DNA of 64,000 nucleotides from Ciceribacter sichuanensis (lineage in GTDB: Bacteria; Pseudomonadota; Alphaproteobacteria; Rhizobiales; Rhizobiaceae): positions 186,001 through 250,000 of the forward strand of contig NZ_JAMXLX010000002.1 of the NCBI RefSeq assembly GCF_024055605.1, in the 5' to 3' direction. Both the position numbers and the translations under genes were made by a program. Shown piece after piece: positions 39,014 to 47,826 of the stretch. The notes below the pieces were generated by a model. That model was not told where the DNA came from and did no database searches. It saw nothing but the letters and a program-made list of their open reading frames with translations. Every line of letters starts with the position of its first letter. Positions within the stretch are counted from its first letter, which is position 1.

Positions 39014-39910
39014 ATGAAGCGTGGTCGCCTGCCCCTGACGGCATTGAGAAGCTTCGAGGCGGCGGGCCGTCTCGGAAGCTTCACCGCGGCCTCTCTGGAA
39101 CTTTATGTCTCGCAGGCCGCCATCAGCCGGCAGGTCCGCGAACTGGAGACGATCCTCGAAAAACCGCTCTTCGAACGCGGTCATCGGCGGGTGACACTCA
39201 CACTGTCAGGCCGCCAGCTGCTGGAAAGCCTGACGACGGCCTTCGACAGCATTGCTATCACGCTGGACGAGATCGCTGGAGAGCCACGGCGGCATGCACT
39301 GGTGATCAGCAGCGAGCCGGGCTTTGCCTCAAGCTGGCTCGCGCCGAACCTTCGCCGCTTCAACGCCGCCTATCCCGATATCGACCTCACTGTGGACTCC
39401 GATCAGCGCCTGATCGATTTCAGGAACAGCGGAGCCGAAATCGCCATCAGGCACAGCATCGACCGTGACGCATGGCCGCGCACCGAAGCGCGCAGATTGA
39501 TCGACGTCATGCTGGTCGCCGTTGCGGCCCCGGGCCTTCTCTCGTCCGGCCCGCCCATCTTGACGGCCAGGGACATCCTCGGCCGTCCGATACTTCACGA
39601 AGAAAACCGCGACAACTGGCAGAACTGGCTTTCTGGGGTGGGCGTCCGCACCAAGGTGCCGGCCGGTCCCGTTTATACCGACAGCGCGCTGGTGCTTCAG
39701 GGTGCCTTGCGCGGGGATGGCATCGCGCTGGTGGACCGCCTTCATGCGGAAGAAGCAATGCAGAACGGATCGTTGGTGCAGCTGTTCGACCACGCCCTGC
39801 CCTTCGGCGCCTTCTGGATCGTCGCCCGCGATTTCGATCACCTTTCGAAACCCGCCACTGCCTTCGTCGACTGGCTCGAAACATCGATTCGACAGCAGGT
39901 CGCCGATTAG
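39014..39910 (+). CDS. LysR-family transcriptional regulator (GcvA type)
   Basis: This is a 298-residue regulator. The N-terminal helix-turn-helix reads PLTALRSFEAAGRLGSFTAAS then VSQAAISRQVRELE near 25-45. The effector-binding domain starts near residue 90. The PLTALR opening is typical of the GcvA subgroup. GAGG lies 8 nt before the ATG at 39014. The frame upstream is open but has no coding look. It is divergent from a small gene, its possible target. A palindromic repeat begins at the stop codon. Confidence 0.92.
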   Translation: MKRGRLPLTALRSFEAAGRLGSFTAASLELYVSQAAISRQVRELETILEKPLFERGHRRVTLTLSGRQLLESLTTAFDSIAITLDEIAGEPRRHALVISSEPGFASSWLAPNLRRFNAAYPDIDLTVDSDQRLIDFRNSGAEIAIRHSIDRDAWPRTEARRLIDVMLVAVAAPGLLSSGPPILTARDILGRPILHEENRDNWQNWLSGVGVRTKVPAGPVYTDSALVLQGALRGDGIALVDRLHAEEAMQNGSLVQLFDHALPFGAFWIVARDFDHLSKPATAFVDWLETSIRQQVAD

Positions 39911-40010
39911 AGCGCCGTGCGTCCATTTGGACGCACAAGGGACGCTCCAACATCTTGAATCCACGCATCGAGCTTTCCGAAAATCGATTCCGATTTTCGG
40001 GCCGATGCGC
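39911..40010. repeat. Two-hairpin intergenic palindromic element of rhizobial type
   Basis: The element has a first palindrome GTGCGTCC-ATTT-GGACGCAC (39917-39936) inside AGCG...CGCT, then a second one GAAAATCG-ATTC-CGATTTTC inside GCATCG...CGATGC ending at 40009. I recognise this arrangement, with almost the same bases, as a dispersed intergenic repeat of Rhizobium and Agrobacterium genomes. It lies between lysR and the dehydrogenase gene, just after the lysR stop. It may fold as two RNA hairpins and help end the lysR transcript. Confidence 0.75.
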
Positions 40011-40175
40011 TAGTTGCGTGTGAGAAACGATCAGCCCGCAGTCGCTGGTTAATATCGGCTCACCACAGGCAGCGGACACGCAATCCGCTCGCAATTTCCC
40101 GGCCTGTCAGACCCAAAAGCCTTTCCCGCGTGCCATTCTTCCGTTAATCGAAAGGCACAAGCTTAGGAGAACAGC

Positions 40176-41048
40176 ATGGCAAAAGTGGCATTTATCGGTT
40201 TGGGCGTCATGGGATACCCGATGGCGGGACATCTTAAGACCAAGGGCGGCCACGAGGTAACGGTCTATAACCGTACCGCCGCAAAGGCCGAGAAATGGGC
40301 CGCCGAATTCGGCGGCCGCGCCGCACCGACGCCGGCCGCAGCAGCAGCCGATGCCGATTTCGTCTTCACCTGCGTCGGCAATGACGACGACCTGCGTTCG
40401 GTAACGATCGGCGAGAACGGCGTGCTTTCCGGCATGAAGGCCGGCGCCATCCTGATCGACAACACCACGGCCTCGGCCGAAGTGGCGCGCGAACTTCATG
40501 CTGCCGCGAGCGCCAAGGGCTGCAACTTCATCGATGCCCCGGTCTCGGGCGGACAGGCTGGTGCAGAAAACGGCGTACTCACGGTCATGTGCGGCGGCGA
40601 CGAAGTCACCTTCGAAAAGGTCAGGCCGGTCATCGACGCCTATGCCCGCATGGTCGGCCTGATGGGCCCGGTCGGCGCCGGCCAACTCACCAAGATGATC
40701 AACCAGATCTGCATCGCAGGTGTCGTTCAGGGCCTCGCCGAGGGGATTCACTTTGGCAAGAAAGCCGGCCTGGACATTGAAAAGGTTGTGGAAGTCATCT
40801 CCAAGGGCGCTGCCGGCTCCTGGCAGATGGAGAACCGCCACAAGACCATGAACGAGGGCAAGTACGAGTTCGGCTTCGCCGTCGACTGGATGCGCAAGGA
40901 CCTCGACATCGTCCTCACCGAGGCACGCCGCAACGGCGCGAACCTTCCGGTCACTGCACTGGTCGACCAGTTCTACGGCGAGGTTCAGCAGAAGCTCGGC
41001 GGCAATCGCTGGGATACCTCCTCGCTTCTCGCCCGGCTCGAAAAATGA
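40176..41048 (+). CDS. Beta-hydroxyacid dehydrogenase (3-hydroxyisobutyrate dehydrogenase family)
   Basis: This 290-residue NAD(P)-dependent enzyme carries the Rossmann motif FIGLGVMGYPMAGHL near 7-20, the substrate-binding DAPVSGGQAGAENG near 120-133, and the catalytic Lys in GQLTKMINQ near 172. It fits the 3-hydroxyisobutyrate or 2-hydroxy-3-oxopropionate (tartronate semialdehyde) reductase family. Sequence alone does not separate these substrates. The C terminus overlaps the AlkD-like gene by 4 nt (ATGA), so the two are translated together. AGGAGAA precedes the ATG. Confidence 0.9.
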   Translation: MAKVAFIGLGVMGYPMAGHLKTKGGHEVTVYNRTAAKAEKWAAEFGGRAAPTPAAAAADADFVFTCVGNDDDLRSVTIGENGVLSGMKAGAILIDNTTASAEVARELHAAASAKGCNFIDAPVSGGQAGAENGVLTVMCGGDEVTFEKVRPVIDAYARMVGLMGPVGAGQLTKMINQICIAGVVQGLAEGIHFGKKAGLDIEKVVEVISKGAAGSWQMENRHKTMNEGKYEFGFAVDWMRKDLDIVLTEARRNGANLPVTALVDQFYGEVQQKLGGNRWDTSSLLARLEK

Positions 41049-41737
41049 CGCTCCCGCGCGCTGCCACGACATCGGAAATCGTTGCGCATCTTCAAACGCT
41101 GCGCAGCGATAGCAATGTCGAGGGCATGTCGCGCTTCGGGATTGCAACGGAAACCGCGCTCGGCATCTCCAATCCCGACCTGCAAAAATTGGCGAAATCG
41201 ATCGGGCGCGACCACGGCCGCGCCCTTGAACTCTGGAAGACGGGCCTGCGTGAGGCACGCATGCTGGCAATCTACACCGCCGATCCCAAGGTCATGACCA
41301 AGGCCGAGGTGGAGGATTGGGCCGCGGACTTTGCCTCCTGGGAAATCGTCGATGCAGCAGCCGATCTCCTGACGGAAACCCCTTACTGGCGCGAACTCAT
41401 CAAGCAATTCGCCGAAGACGACCGGGAATTCGTGCGCCGTACCGCCTTTTCCATGATCGCCGGGGCGACGGTTCACAACAGAAGCGAGCCGAATGAGGCC
41501 GTGATAGCCTACCTGCCGCTGATCGAACGTCATGCAGGCGATGAGCGCAATTTCGTGAAGAAAGCCGTGAACTGGGCTCTGCGCAATATCGGCAAGCGCA
41601 ATCGGAGCTGCCACGGTCCCGCATTGGTGCTGGCGGAAAAGCTGGCCGCCAGCGATGACAGGACTGCGCGATGGATCGGTAAGGATGCGCTTCGCGAACT
41701 GTCCAGCGACAAGATCCTCGCGAAGCTCAAGCCCTGA
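41045..41737 (+). CDS. DNA alkylation repair protein, AlkD-like
   Basis: This 230-residue all-helical protein matches the HEAT-repeat DNA alkylation repair family (AlkC/AlkD type), which removes alkylated bases such as 3-methyladenine by gripping DNA in a concave surface. Recognisable parts are GISNPDLQKLAKSIGRDH near 36, EVEDWAADFASWEIVD near 86-101, and the Trp-rich VNWALRNIGKRN near 175. Asp and Trp residues of the AlkD site are plausible at WAADFASWEIVD. Its start overlaps the dehydrogenase stop. Co-expression with a metabolic dehydrogenase is odd but may be accidental. Confidence 0.85.
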   Translation: MTLPRAATTSEIVAHLQTLRSDSNVEGMSRFGIATETALGISNPDLQKLAKSIGRDHGRALELWKTGLREARMLAIYTADPKVMTKAEVEDWAADFASWEIVDAAADLLTETPYWRELIKQFAEDDREFVRRTAFSMIAGATVHNRSEPNEAVIAYLPLIERHAGDERNFVKKAVNWALRNIGKRNRSCHGPALVLAEKLAASDDRTARWIGKDALRELSSDKILAKLKP

Positions 41738-41758
41738 AGGGCGCCTAAGCGCGACCTC

Positions 41759-42247
41759 TCAGTCTTCCGAGGACTTCTGGTTGTCGATCAGCATGTAGTC
41801 GAGCGGCAGTTCCGTCGTGTACTTGATCTGCTCCATGGCGAAGGCAGAGGACACGTCACGGATCTCGATCTTGGCGATGAGCCGCTTGTAGAAGGCATCA
41901 TAGGCGGCGATATCCGGCACGACGACGCGCAGGAGATAATCGACATCGCCGCTCATGCGATAGAATTCAACCACTTCGGGGAATTCCGCGACCACTTCGG
42001 AAAAACGCTTCAGCCATTCTATCGAGTGGCTCGAAGTGCGCACCGACACGAAAACGGTGACCTTCGTGTTGACCTTTGCAGGATCGAGCAGAGCGACGCG
42101 GCGACGGATGACACCATCTTCCTCCATCTTCTGGATACGGCGCCAGCAGGGGGTCGTCGACAGGCCGACCTTCTTGGCGAGATCGGCGACGGCCAGTGTG
42201 GAGTCTTCCTGAAGGATACGGAGAATTTTTCTGTCGAGTCGATCCAT
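41759..42247 (-). CDS. Lrp/AsnC family transcriptional regulator
   Basis: This is a 162-residue regulator. The N-terminal helix-turn-helix reads LDRKILRILQEDSTLAVADLAKKVGLSTTPCWRRIQKMEEDGVI, and a RAM effector domain follows from about residue 65. It probably binds an amino acid. It converges on the AlkD-like gene with 21 nt between the stops. The next gene on its upstream side, the uracil-DNA-glycosylase-like gene, is on the same strand and ends 64 nt before the start. Confidence 0.92.
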   Translation of the reverse strand: MDRLDRKILRILQEDSTLAVADLAKKVGLSTTPCWRRIQKMEEDGVIRRRVALLDPAKVNTKVTVFVSVRTSSHSIEWLKRFSEVVAEFPEVVEFYRMSGDVDYLLRVVVPDIAAYDAFYKRLIAKIEIRDVSSAFAMEQIKYTTELPLDYMLIDNQKSSED

Positions 42248-42311
42248 GCTCTCACCTTTCGAATATTATTCTCCATATAAAGGAAAAATCCTTAAAGCAA
42301 AGAAAATTGTT

Positions 42312-42938
42312 TCAGGTTGCAAGCCTATCCACTTCCCGACGCAGGACGGGCAGGACGTCCGCCTCAAACCACGGATTACGCTTCAGCCAGGCGGTGTTGC
42401 GCCAACTCGGATGCGGCAGGGGCAGAACTTTCGGCCCTTCCGTATTGGCGAGCAGAAAGTCGCGCCAATGCTCGACCGTTTCCGTCATCGTCTTGCGCCG
42501 CCTGCTGCCGAGATGCCAGGTCTGGGCATACTGGCCGATCGCCAAAACCAGCTCGACCTGCGGCATTGCCGCGATCACCGTCGACCGCCACTGCGGCGCA
42601 CATTCACGCCTGGGCGGCAGGTCATGCCCCTCGGCATCATAACCTGGAAAACAGAACCCCATAGGCACGATCGCAAAACGGGACCGGTCATAAAACACGT
42701 CACGGCCAACATTCAGCCATTGCCGCAACCGGTCGCCCGAAGCGTCGTTGAACGGAATGCCGCTCTGGTGAACCTTCATTCCGGGCGCCTGACCGGCAAT
42801 CAGGATTCGCGCCGTCGCGGAGAGATAGGCGACCGGTCTCGGCTCATGAGGCAGTCGTTTAGCCTCCCCGCCCGCCGGACAGTCACGACAGATCCGACAG
42901 CTCGCTATGGCATGCTGCAGTTCTTCAGGCGTGGCCAT
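42312..42938 (-). CDS. Uracil-DNA glycosylase family protein
   Basis: This 208-residue protein belongs to the uracil-DNA glycosylase superfamily. Motif 1 is IAGQAPGMKVHQSGIPFND near 47-65, and motif 3 is LPHPSWRN near 177, with the family His. An N-terminal CRICRDCP (near 14-21) supplies cysteines that could bind an iron-sulfur cluster as in families 4 and 5, but not all four ligands are obvious. The first motif differs from the classical uracil glycosylase, so substrate range is uncertain. The ATG at 42938 has only a weak AGG upstream. The frame is open to 43214 without coding character. Confidence 0.82.
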   Translation of the reverse strand: MATPEELQHAIASCRICRDCPAGGEAKRLPHEPRPVAYLSATARILIAGQAPGMKVHQSGIPFNDASGDRLRQWLNVGRDVFYDRSRFAIVPMGFCFPGYDAEGHDLPPRRECAPQWRSTVIAAMPQVELVLAIGQYAQTWHLGSRRRKTMTETVEHWRDFLLANTEGPKVLPLPHPSWRNTAWLKRNPWFEADVLPVLRREVDRLAT

Positions 42939-42999
42939 AGAAAGACCTGCTCGTTGGAAAAATTTGTGAAGGCTTTGTACCGGGACTCGTGACCATGCC

Positions 43000-43575
43000 T
43001 CAGTTGACACCGAGCCACTGACGGAGAAAAGCGAAAAAGTCGACAGCTGGTTCAGGCTCCTCCGCCCGGTGGATGCGCCGCCACTCCTGAGGCCGGGTGA
43101 ACGGCCCTCCCCAGACCCCAAGCCGCTCGCGCCGCGCCTTCGCCTCTTCGGCCTCGTAATCCCCATAGGCAACCGCCAGCCCCTCGCCGACCAGCATGGC
43201 CCCCACATCGCCATCCGCCGAGGTTCGGCAACGCGCGAGTTGACGCCGATAGCGATCCGTCTGACTGCCCCGACAGGTAAGGGCCTTCATCTCAGCGATT
43301 TCCGCAAGCCTCGTTCGCGAAGCGGCTCCGCAATCCCAGACAGCAGCTGCCTCCCCGCAGGACTGACCGGCCTCCGGCGCGTCGATACCCTCAAGCCGCA
43401 ACCTGTCATGGCCGAGCGCAAGCGTATCTCCATCGACAACGAAAAAGCGTCCGGAAAATTCCGTTTCCTGCCGCCGCTCAAGCTTCGCCACGATCAGCAG
43501 GCCGAGCACCAGCATGCAGAAACCGACGACAAAATCCCGCAAAATACGCCATGAACGCTTCACATTTCGGCCCAT
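43000..43575 (-). CDS. Membrane-anchored thermonuclease (SNase) family protein
   Basis: One N-terminal membrane helix (DFVVGFCMLVLGLLIVA near 14-30) is followed by an SNase-like OB-fold domain, exposed to the periplasm. The catalytic Arg and acid are in FVVDGDTLALG near 45 and RLRLEGIDAPE near 58. RYRRQLARC lies near 108. Length (191 aa) is typical of the small rhizobial members. It may degrade DNA or RNA outside the cytoplasm. A role in uptake or nutrition is inference. It lies 62 nt upstream of the glycosylase gene on the same strand. Confidence 0.85.
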   Translation of the reverse strand: MGRNVKRSWRILRDFVVGFCMLVLGLLIVAKLERRQETEFSGRFFVVDGDTLALGHDRLRLEGIDAPEAGQSCGEAAAVWDCGAASRTRLAEIAEMKALTCRGSQTDRYRRQLARCRTSADGDVGAMLVGEGLAVAYGDYEAEEAKARRERLGVWGGPFTRPQEWRRIHRAEEPEPAVDFFAFLRQWLGVN

Positions 43576-43670
43576 TTCGAAAACGAAACCTTTTCGATCA
43601 TGGCAAACAAAACCTTTTTCGACAGTATCTTCTTAAGAAATGACTATTAAGCTCGCGTCACCAAGGAGAC

Positions 43671-45218
43671 ATGAATTTCCGAAATATGAGTACAGGCGTA
43701 TCGACATCGACGGACAAGAATATCGTCGACCTCTCGCGCAGCCATCGCAACAAGGCTGTCGCGAAGGCTGTTCGCACGACTCGTGAACGGTTGCAATCGA
43801 ACGGCGGCATCCCCCAGTTCGAAAGCGAAATGCTCGGCATGCATGTTAGCGCCACACTGCAGGCCGCTGCGGTTATACCGATGATCGTCCTTATGGTCAC
43901 CGGTATCGGCACCTATATAAGCCACCAGGCGAACCTGGTGATGTGGACACTGCTGACACTGGTCGTCCATGCGCTCAACATCGTCATCACCCGCCGGGCA
44001 GCATCGCAGTCCTTCTCGGTCGAAAACATCGTCAAATGGCGGCGGCGCCTGCTGGCGGGTCAGGCTGCAATGGGCGTCTGTTGGGCGCTTTTCTCGCTTC
44101 AGGCCTGTTCCGCCTGCGAAGGCGATGCCTTCATCTTCTACAAGGGCGCCGTGCTGCTGATCGTGCTGTCCATCACGGCAATGTCGAACATGCTGCTGAG
44201 ACAGGCCGTGCTTTTCGGCTTCCTCCCGACTGTCGCAGCCCTCGTTTACAACGCCGCAGGCAGCCGCGATGTGCTGGACATCGGCCTGACGGCGATGTTC
44301 ACAACCGCCCTCGTCTTCTTCATCTACATCACTGGCCGTCTCTACCAGACAAACGTCAAGCTGCTCTCCTTCCAGACAGAAAAGGACGACCTGATTGCTG
44401 AGCTGGAGGTCGCGAAGTCGCTTTCCGACGAGGCCCGCCGCCGCGCCGAAGAAGCCAACCTCGCAAAATCACGCTTCCTTGCGTCGATGTCCCATGAGTT
44501 GCGCACACCGCTGAACGCCATTCTCGGCTTTTCCGAGGTAATGGCGACGGAGGTTCTCGGCCCGCTGAACAACCCGCTCTACAAGGAATATTCGGGCGAT
44601 ATCCATCGCTCCGGCCAGCACCTGCTCGATCTCATCAACGAGATTCTCGACCTTTCGCGCATCGAGGCCGGCAAATACGACCTGAACGAGGAAACTGTCT
44701 CCCTGCTGGAGCTCGCGGAAGACTGCGTGGGCATGGTCCAGCTTCGCGCCAAGGCGAAGAACATCAGCATCGACGAGCAGTTCGAACCGAAACTGCCGAG
44801 TGTGTGGGCCGATGAAAAGGCCATTCGGCAGGTCATCCTCAACCTGCTGTCCAACGCCATAAAATTCACACCGCAGAACGGCGAAATCCGCGTCAAGGTC
44901 GGCTGGACGGCCGGCGGCGGACAGTACGTCTCGATCCGCGATAACGGTCCGGGTATTCCCGAGGAGGAAATCCCCGTCGTGCTCTCAGCCTTCGGTCAGG
45001 GCTCCATCGCCATCAAGAGCGCCGAACAGGGCACCGGCCTTGGTCTCCCCATCGTGCAGGCGATCCTCGCCAAGCACGGCGGTGAGTTCAAGCTGAAGTC
45101 AAAGCTGCGCGAAGGCACGGAAGTGATTGCGATCCTGCCGGCAAGACGCGTGCTCGAAAGCCTGCCTGCCGTCACCGAGGCCCATGCGGTCGAACCGCGC
45201 CGGCGCCATTTCGCCTGA
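43671..45218 (+). CDS. Membrane sensor histidine kinase
   Basis: Residues 60-225 form about five or six membrane helices with a CSAC pair near 146-149 in a loop. A short coiled coil follows, then HisKA with FLASMSHELRTPLNAILGFSE, His275 being the phosphorylation site. The ATP-binding domain has NLLSNAIKFTP, DNGPGIPEEEIP and GTGLGLPIVQ. The kinase domain is of the PleC/DivJ/PdhS class. A DivJ-like membrane plan is possible, but the cell-cycle role is not shown. No response regulator gene is adjacent. AAGGAG lies only 2 nt before the ATG, an unusually short spacing. Confidence 0.9.
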   Translation: MNFRNMSTGVSTSTDKNIVDLSRSHRNKAVAKAVRTTRERLQSNGGIPQFESEMLGMHVSATLQAAAVIPMIVLMVTGIGTYISHQANLVMWTLLTLVVHALNIVITRRAASQSFSVENIVKWRRRLLAGQAAMGVCWALFSLQACSACEGDAFIFYKGAVLLIVLSITAMSNMLLRQAVLFGFLPTVAALVYNAAGSRDVLDIGLTAMFTTALVFFIYITGRLYQTNVKLLSFQTEKDDLIAELEVAKSLSDEARRRAEEANLAKSRFLASMSHELRTPLNAILGFSEVMATEVLGPLNNPLYKEYSGDIHRSGQHLLDLINEILDLSRIEAGKYDLNEETVSLLELAEDCVGMVQLRAKAKNISIDEQFEPKLPSVWADEKAIRQVILNLLSNAIKFTPQNGEIRVKVGWTAGGGQYVSIRDNGPGIPEEEIPVVLSAFGQGSIAIKSAEQGTGLGLPIVQAILAKHGGEFKLKSKLREGTEVIAILPARRVLESLPAVTEAHAVEPRRRHFA

Positions 45219-45242
45219 ACAATTCAGGCGATTCGGCATCGC

Positions 45243-45653
45243 TCAATCGATAAAAGCCCGGAAGATGACGACATAGGTTACGTAAAGCCCGTTTGCCACC
45301 AGCAGGCAGAAAACGGCAAATGAACCAAGGTCCTTGGCGTTGCGGCCAACGGTCGAAATCTCCGGAGAGATCCGGTCGACCAATTCCTCGATGGCCGTAT
45401 TGAGCGCCTCGATCGAAAACAGGATAGCCATCAGCACGACGAAACCAAGGAATTCGACAAGGCTCGCGCCGACGATGGCAAACAGCACGAGACCGGCACC
45501 AAGCGCAAGCAACTCATGCCGGAAGGCGGATTCCTGTACCAGCCGTCGGAAACCCTGCATGGAATATTGGCCGGCAGCAAAGAGGTGCGCGACCCCCGTC
45601 TTTTTCTCGAAGGTCTCGCTGGCCGGCTCTTGGTTTTCGTCGTTACGCGTCAT
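45243..45653 (-). CDS. dgkA: Diacylglycerol kinase, DgkA type
   Basis: DgkA phosphorylates diacylglycerol to phosphatidate and recycles the lipid left by periplasmic glucan modification. This 136-residue protein has three membrane helices and the family motif EALNTAIEELVDRI near 90-103, with the catalytic Glu. GFRRLVQESAFRHELL near 37 matches the start of the first helices. The ATG at 45653 overlaps the cobT stop (ATGA), so it is the second gene of a cobT-dgkA pair. It converges on the histidine kinase gene. Confidence 0.92.
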   Translation of the reverse strand: MTRNDENQEPASETFEKKTGVAHLFAAGQYSMQGFRRLVQESAFRHELLALGAGLVLFAIVGASLVEFLGFVVLMAILFSIEALNTAIEELVDRISPEISTVGRNAKDLGSFAVFCLLVANGLYVTYVVIFRAFID

Positions 45654-46666
45654 TCTTTGTTGGACACCCCGGCCGACGCGAAAGTCGCCATTCCCGAGTG
45701 GCAGGCCGCAGCAGCCTTGACGATACCGGCGGCAAGTGCCGCACCGGTGCCTTCGCCGAGCCGCATGCCGAGCGCCAGAAGCGGCGTCTTGCCAAGCTTC
45801 TCGATCGACTTCAGGTGACCGGGCTCGCCGGAAACATGACCGATCAGGCAATGGTCGAGCGCGGAAGGATTGGCAGCCTTCAGCAGAGCCGCAGCCGAGG
45901 TCGCGACGTAACCATCGATCAGGACTGGAATCTTCTGCATGCGGGCGGCAAGGATGGCGCCAGCCATGGCGGCGATCTCGCGACCACCAAGGCGGCGCAT
46001 GATTTCCAGCGGATCATCAAGGTGGTCCTTGTGGAATTCGACAGCAGCGTTGACCGCCTCGATCTTGCGGCGAAGCACCTCGCCCTCGGAACCGGTTCCG
46101 GGGCCGACCCATTCCTCGGCGGTGCCGCCATAGAGCGCAAGATGGATGGCGGCTGCGATGGTCGTGTTGCCGATGCCCATCTCGCCGATGCACAGAAGGT
46201 CGGTGCCACCGGCAATCGCCTCCATGCCGAAAGCCATGGTGGCAGCGCAATCGCGCTCGGACAGCGCCGGCTCGCAGGTGATGTCGCCCGTCGGGTAGTC
46301 GAGCGCCAGATCAAAGATCTTCAACCCGAGGTCATAGGTGGCGCAGATCTGGTTGATCGCCGCACCACCGGCCGCGAAATTCTCCACCATCTGCTGGGTC
46401 ACGGAGGACGGATAGGGCGTGATCCCGTGCTTCGTCACACCGTGGTTGCCGGCGAAGATCGCAACGAGCGGGCGATTGACCGCCGGCGAACGACCGGTCC
46501 AGGCGGCGAGCCACATGGCGATCTCCTCAAGGCGGCCGAGAGCGCCCGGCGGCTTGGTCAGCTGCCGGTCACGATCACGCGCGGCAACCAGCGCAGCCGT
46601 ATCGGGGCCGGGCAATTCGCGCAGCAGGACACGGAAATCATCGAAAGGCAGGCCGGTCACGGTCAT
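45650..46666 (-). CDS. cobT: Nicotinate-nucleotide--dimethylbenzimidazole phosphoribosyltransferase
   Basis: CobT transfers ribose phosphate from nicotinate mononucleotide to 5,6-dimethylbenzimidazole, giving alpha-ribazole 5'-phosphate for the cobalamin lower loop. Conserved stretches are KPPGALGRLEEIA near 36, FAGNHGVTKHGITPYPS near 70-86, GEMGIGNTTIAAA near 160-172, and LGMRLGEGTGAALA near 310, the last with the catalytic Glu. Length (338 aa) is standard. It is divergent from cobS across about 100 bp, which must hold both promoters. No cobalamin riboswitch is seen there. Confidence 0.95.
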   Translation of the reverse strand: MTVTGLPFDDFRVLLRELPGPDTAALVAARDRDRQLTKPPGALGRLEEIAMWLAAWTGRSPAVNRPLVAIFAGNHGVTKHGITPYPSSVTQQMVENFAAGGAAINQICATYDLGLKIFDLALDYPTGDITCEPALSERDCAATMAFGMEAIAGGTDLLCIGEMGIGNTTIAAAIHLALYGGTAEEWVGPGTGSEGEVLRRKIEAVNAAVEFHKDHLDDPLEIMRRLGGREIAAMAGAILAARMQKIPVLIDGYVATSAAALLKAANPSALDHCLIGHVSGEPGHLKSIEKLGKTPLLALGMRLGEGTGAALAAGIVKAAAACHSGMATFASAGVSNKE

Positions 46667-46769
46667 CGGCAGAGATCCTTGTGGTCTTCTCGGAAATCGG
46701 TTTTGCCTCTAATACTGACCCCGTCGACCCGCAACAACCGAAAAAGCGCTGTTTGCCGTCGTCTTTGAC

Positions 46770-47570
46770 ATGGAGCAAGCAGAGCCGATGATCTTCAGCG
46801 ACTACCTGACCGATACAGCGCGGTCGATCGCCTTCCTGAGCAGGCTGCCGGTTCCCTCCCGATTCTTCGAAGGCCATGACGGAGCCTTGTCCCGCACGGT
46901 GCGTGCCTTTCCGCTAGCAGGAGTGCTGATCGCCCTGCCCCCGGCGCTGACGTTTGCCGCAGCGCTTGCCCTGCATGCGACGCCACTGCTTGCCGCATTC
47001 CTCTCCATCGCAGTCCTTCTCGTCGTCACCGGCGCCCTGCACGAAGACGGCCTTTCGGACGCAGCCGACGGCCTCGGCGGCGGACGTGACCGGGAACACG
47101 CGCTCGCCATCATGAAGGACAGCCGCATCGGCTCCTATGGCGCCGTGACCATCGTGGTGGCCATTGGCATGCGGGCCGCCGCCCTCGCCCAGATAGCCGG
47201 CGCCGCAACGCCGGTTGCCGCAGCGGCCTGCCTCCTCGGTGCAGCCGCGGCAAGCCGGGCGCTGATGGTCTGGCACTGGTCGGCGCTTCCGCCGGCCCGC
47301 ACCGGCGGCGTCGCGGCATCCGCAGGCAAGCCGGAGCCGGGAGCACGGCACGTCGCACTGATGTCCGGACTGCTCATATCCCTCGCACTCCTCCTGCCCG
47401 CATCCTCGCTGTTTGCCACCATGATCGCGCTGCTGGCCGGTATCCTGCTGACTGCGGGCTTTACTGCTCATGTACGCCGAAAACTCGGAGGACATACGGG
47501 CGACACCATCGGCGCCAGCCAGCAGGTCGCGGAAATCGCCACCCTCGTTGCCCTTGCCATGACTGCCTAG
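46770..47570 (+). CDS. cobS: Adenosylcobinamide-GDP ribazoletransferase
   Basis: This membrane enzyme (CobV in the aerobic-pathway nomenclature) joins adenosylcobinamide-GDP to alpha-ribazole, the last step of cobalamin assembly. The family motif HEDGLSDAADGLGGGRDREH near 90-109 is followed by ALAIMKDSRIGSYG, the metal-binding and active-site block. About six membrane helices are present. Length is 266 aa. An alternative start 18 nt later (46788) would place the protein at MIFSDYLTD. A DUF1289 gene and a protease gene follow closely on the same strand. Confidence 0.93.
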   Translation: MEQAEPMIFSDYLTDTARSIAFLSRLPVPSRFFEGHDGALSRTVRAFPLAGVLIALPPALTFAAALALHATPLLAAFLSIAVLLVVTGALHEDGLSDAADGLGGGRDREHALAIMKDSRIGSYGAVTIVVAIGMRAAALAQIAGAATPVAAAACLLGAAAASRALMVWHWSALPPARTGGVAASAGKPEPGARHVALMSGLLISLALLLPASSLFATMIALLAGILLTAGFTAHVRRKLGGHTGDTIGASQQVAEIATLVALAMTA

Positions 47571-47598
47571 AGGACCGATATAAAAAAGGGAACAAGGT

Positions 47599-47826
47599 AT
47601 GCTCATGGAATCACCCTGCATTCTCGTCTGCTCTATCGACATGAAGACCGGCTATTGCTTCGGTTGCGGCCGCACGCGTGACGAAATCGCGGGATGGATT
47701 GGCTATACCGATCAGGAACGGCGCTCCATCATGGAGGGCTTGCCGGCCCGGCTCGAAACCGTCGAACGCAAGCCCCGGCGCGAAACCCGCCGCGCGCGGA
47801 TGACGCGTGAACGCGAGAACGGTTGA
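47599..47826 (+). CDS. DUF1289 small Cys-rich protein
   Basis: This 75-residue protein is a single DUF1289 domain: SPCILVCSIDMKTGYCFGCGRT near 5-25 has four cysteines, followed by DEIAGWIGYTDQERR. The cysteine spacing suggests zinc or iron-sulfur binding. The function of the family is not established. It follows cobS by 28 nt and its stop codon overlaps the start of the protease gene (TGATG), so the three form a likely operon. Confidence 0.88.
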   Translation: MLMESPCILVCSIDMKTGYCFGCGRTRDEIAGWIGYTDQERRSIMEGLPARLETVERKPRRETRRARMTRERENG

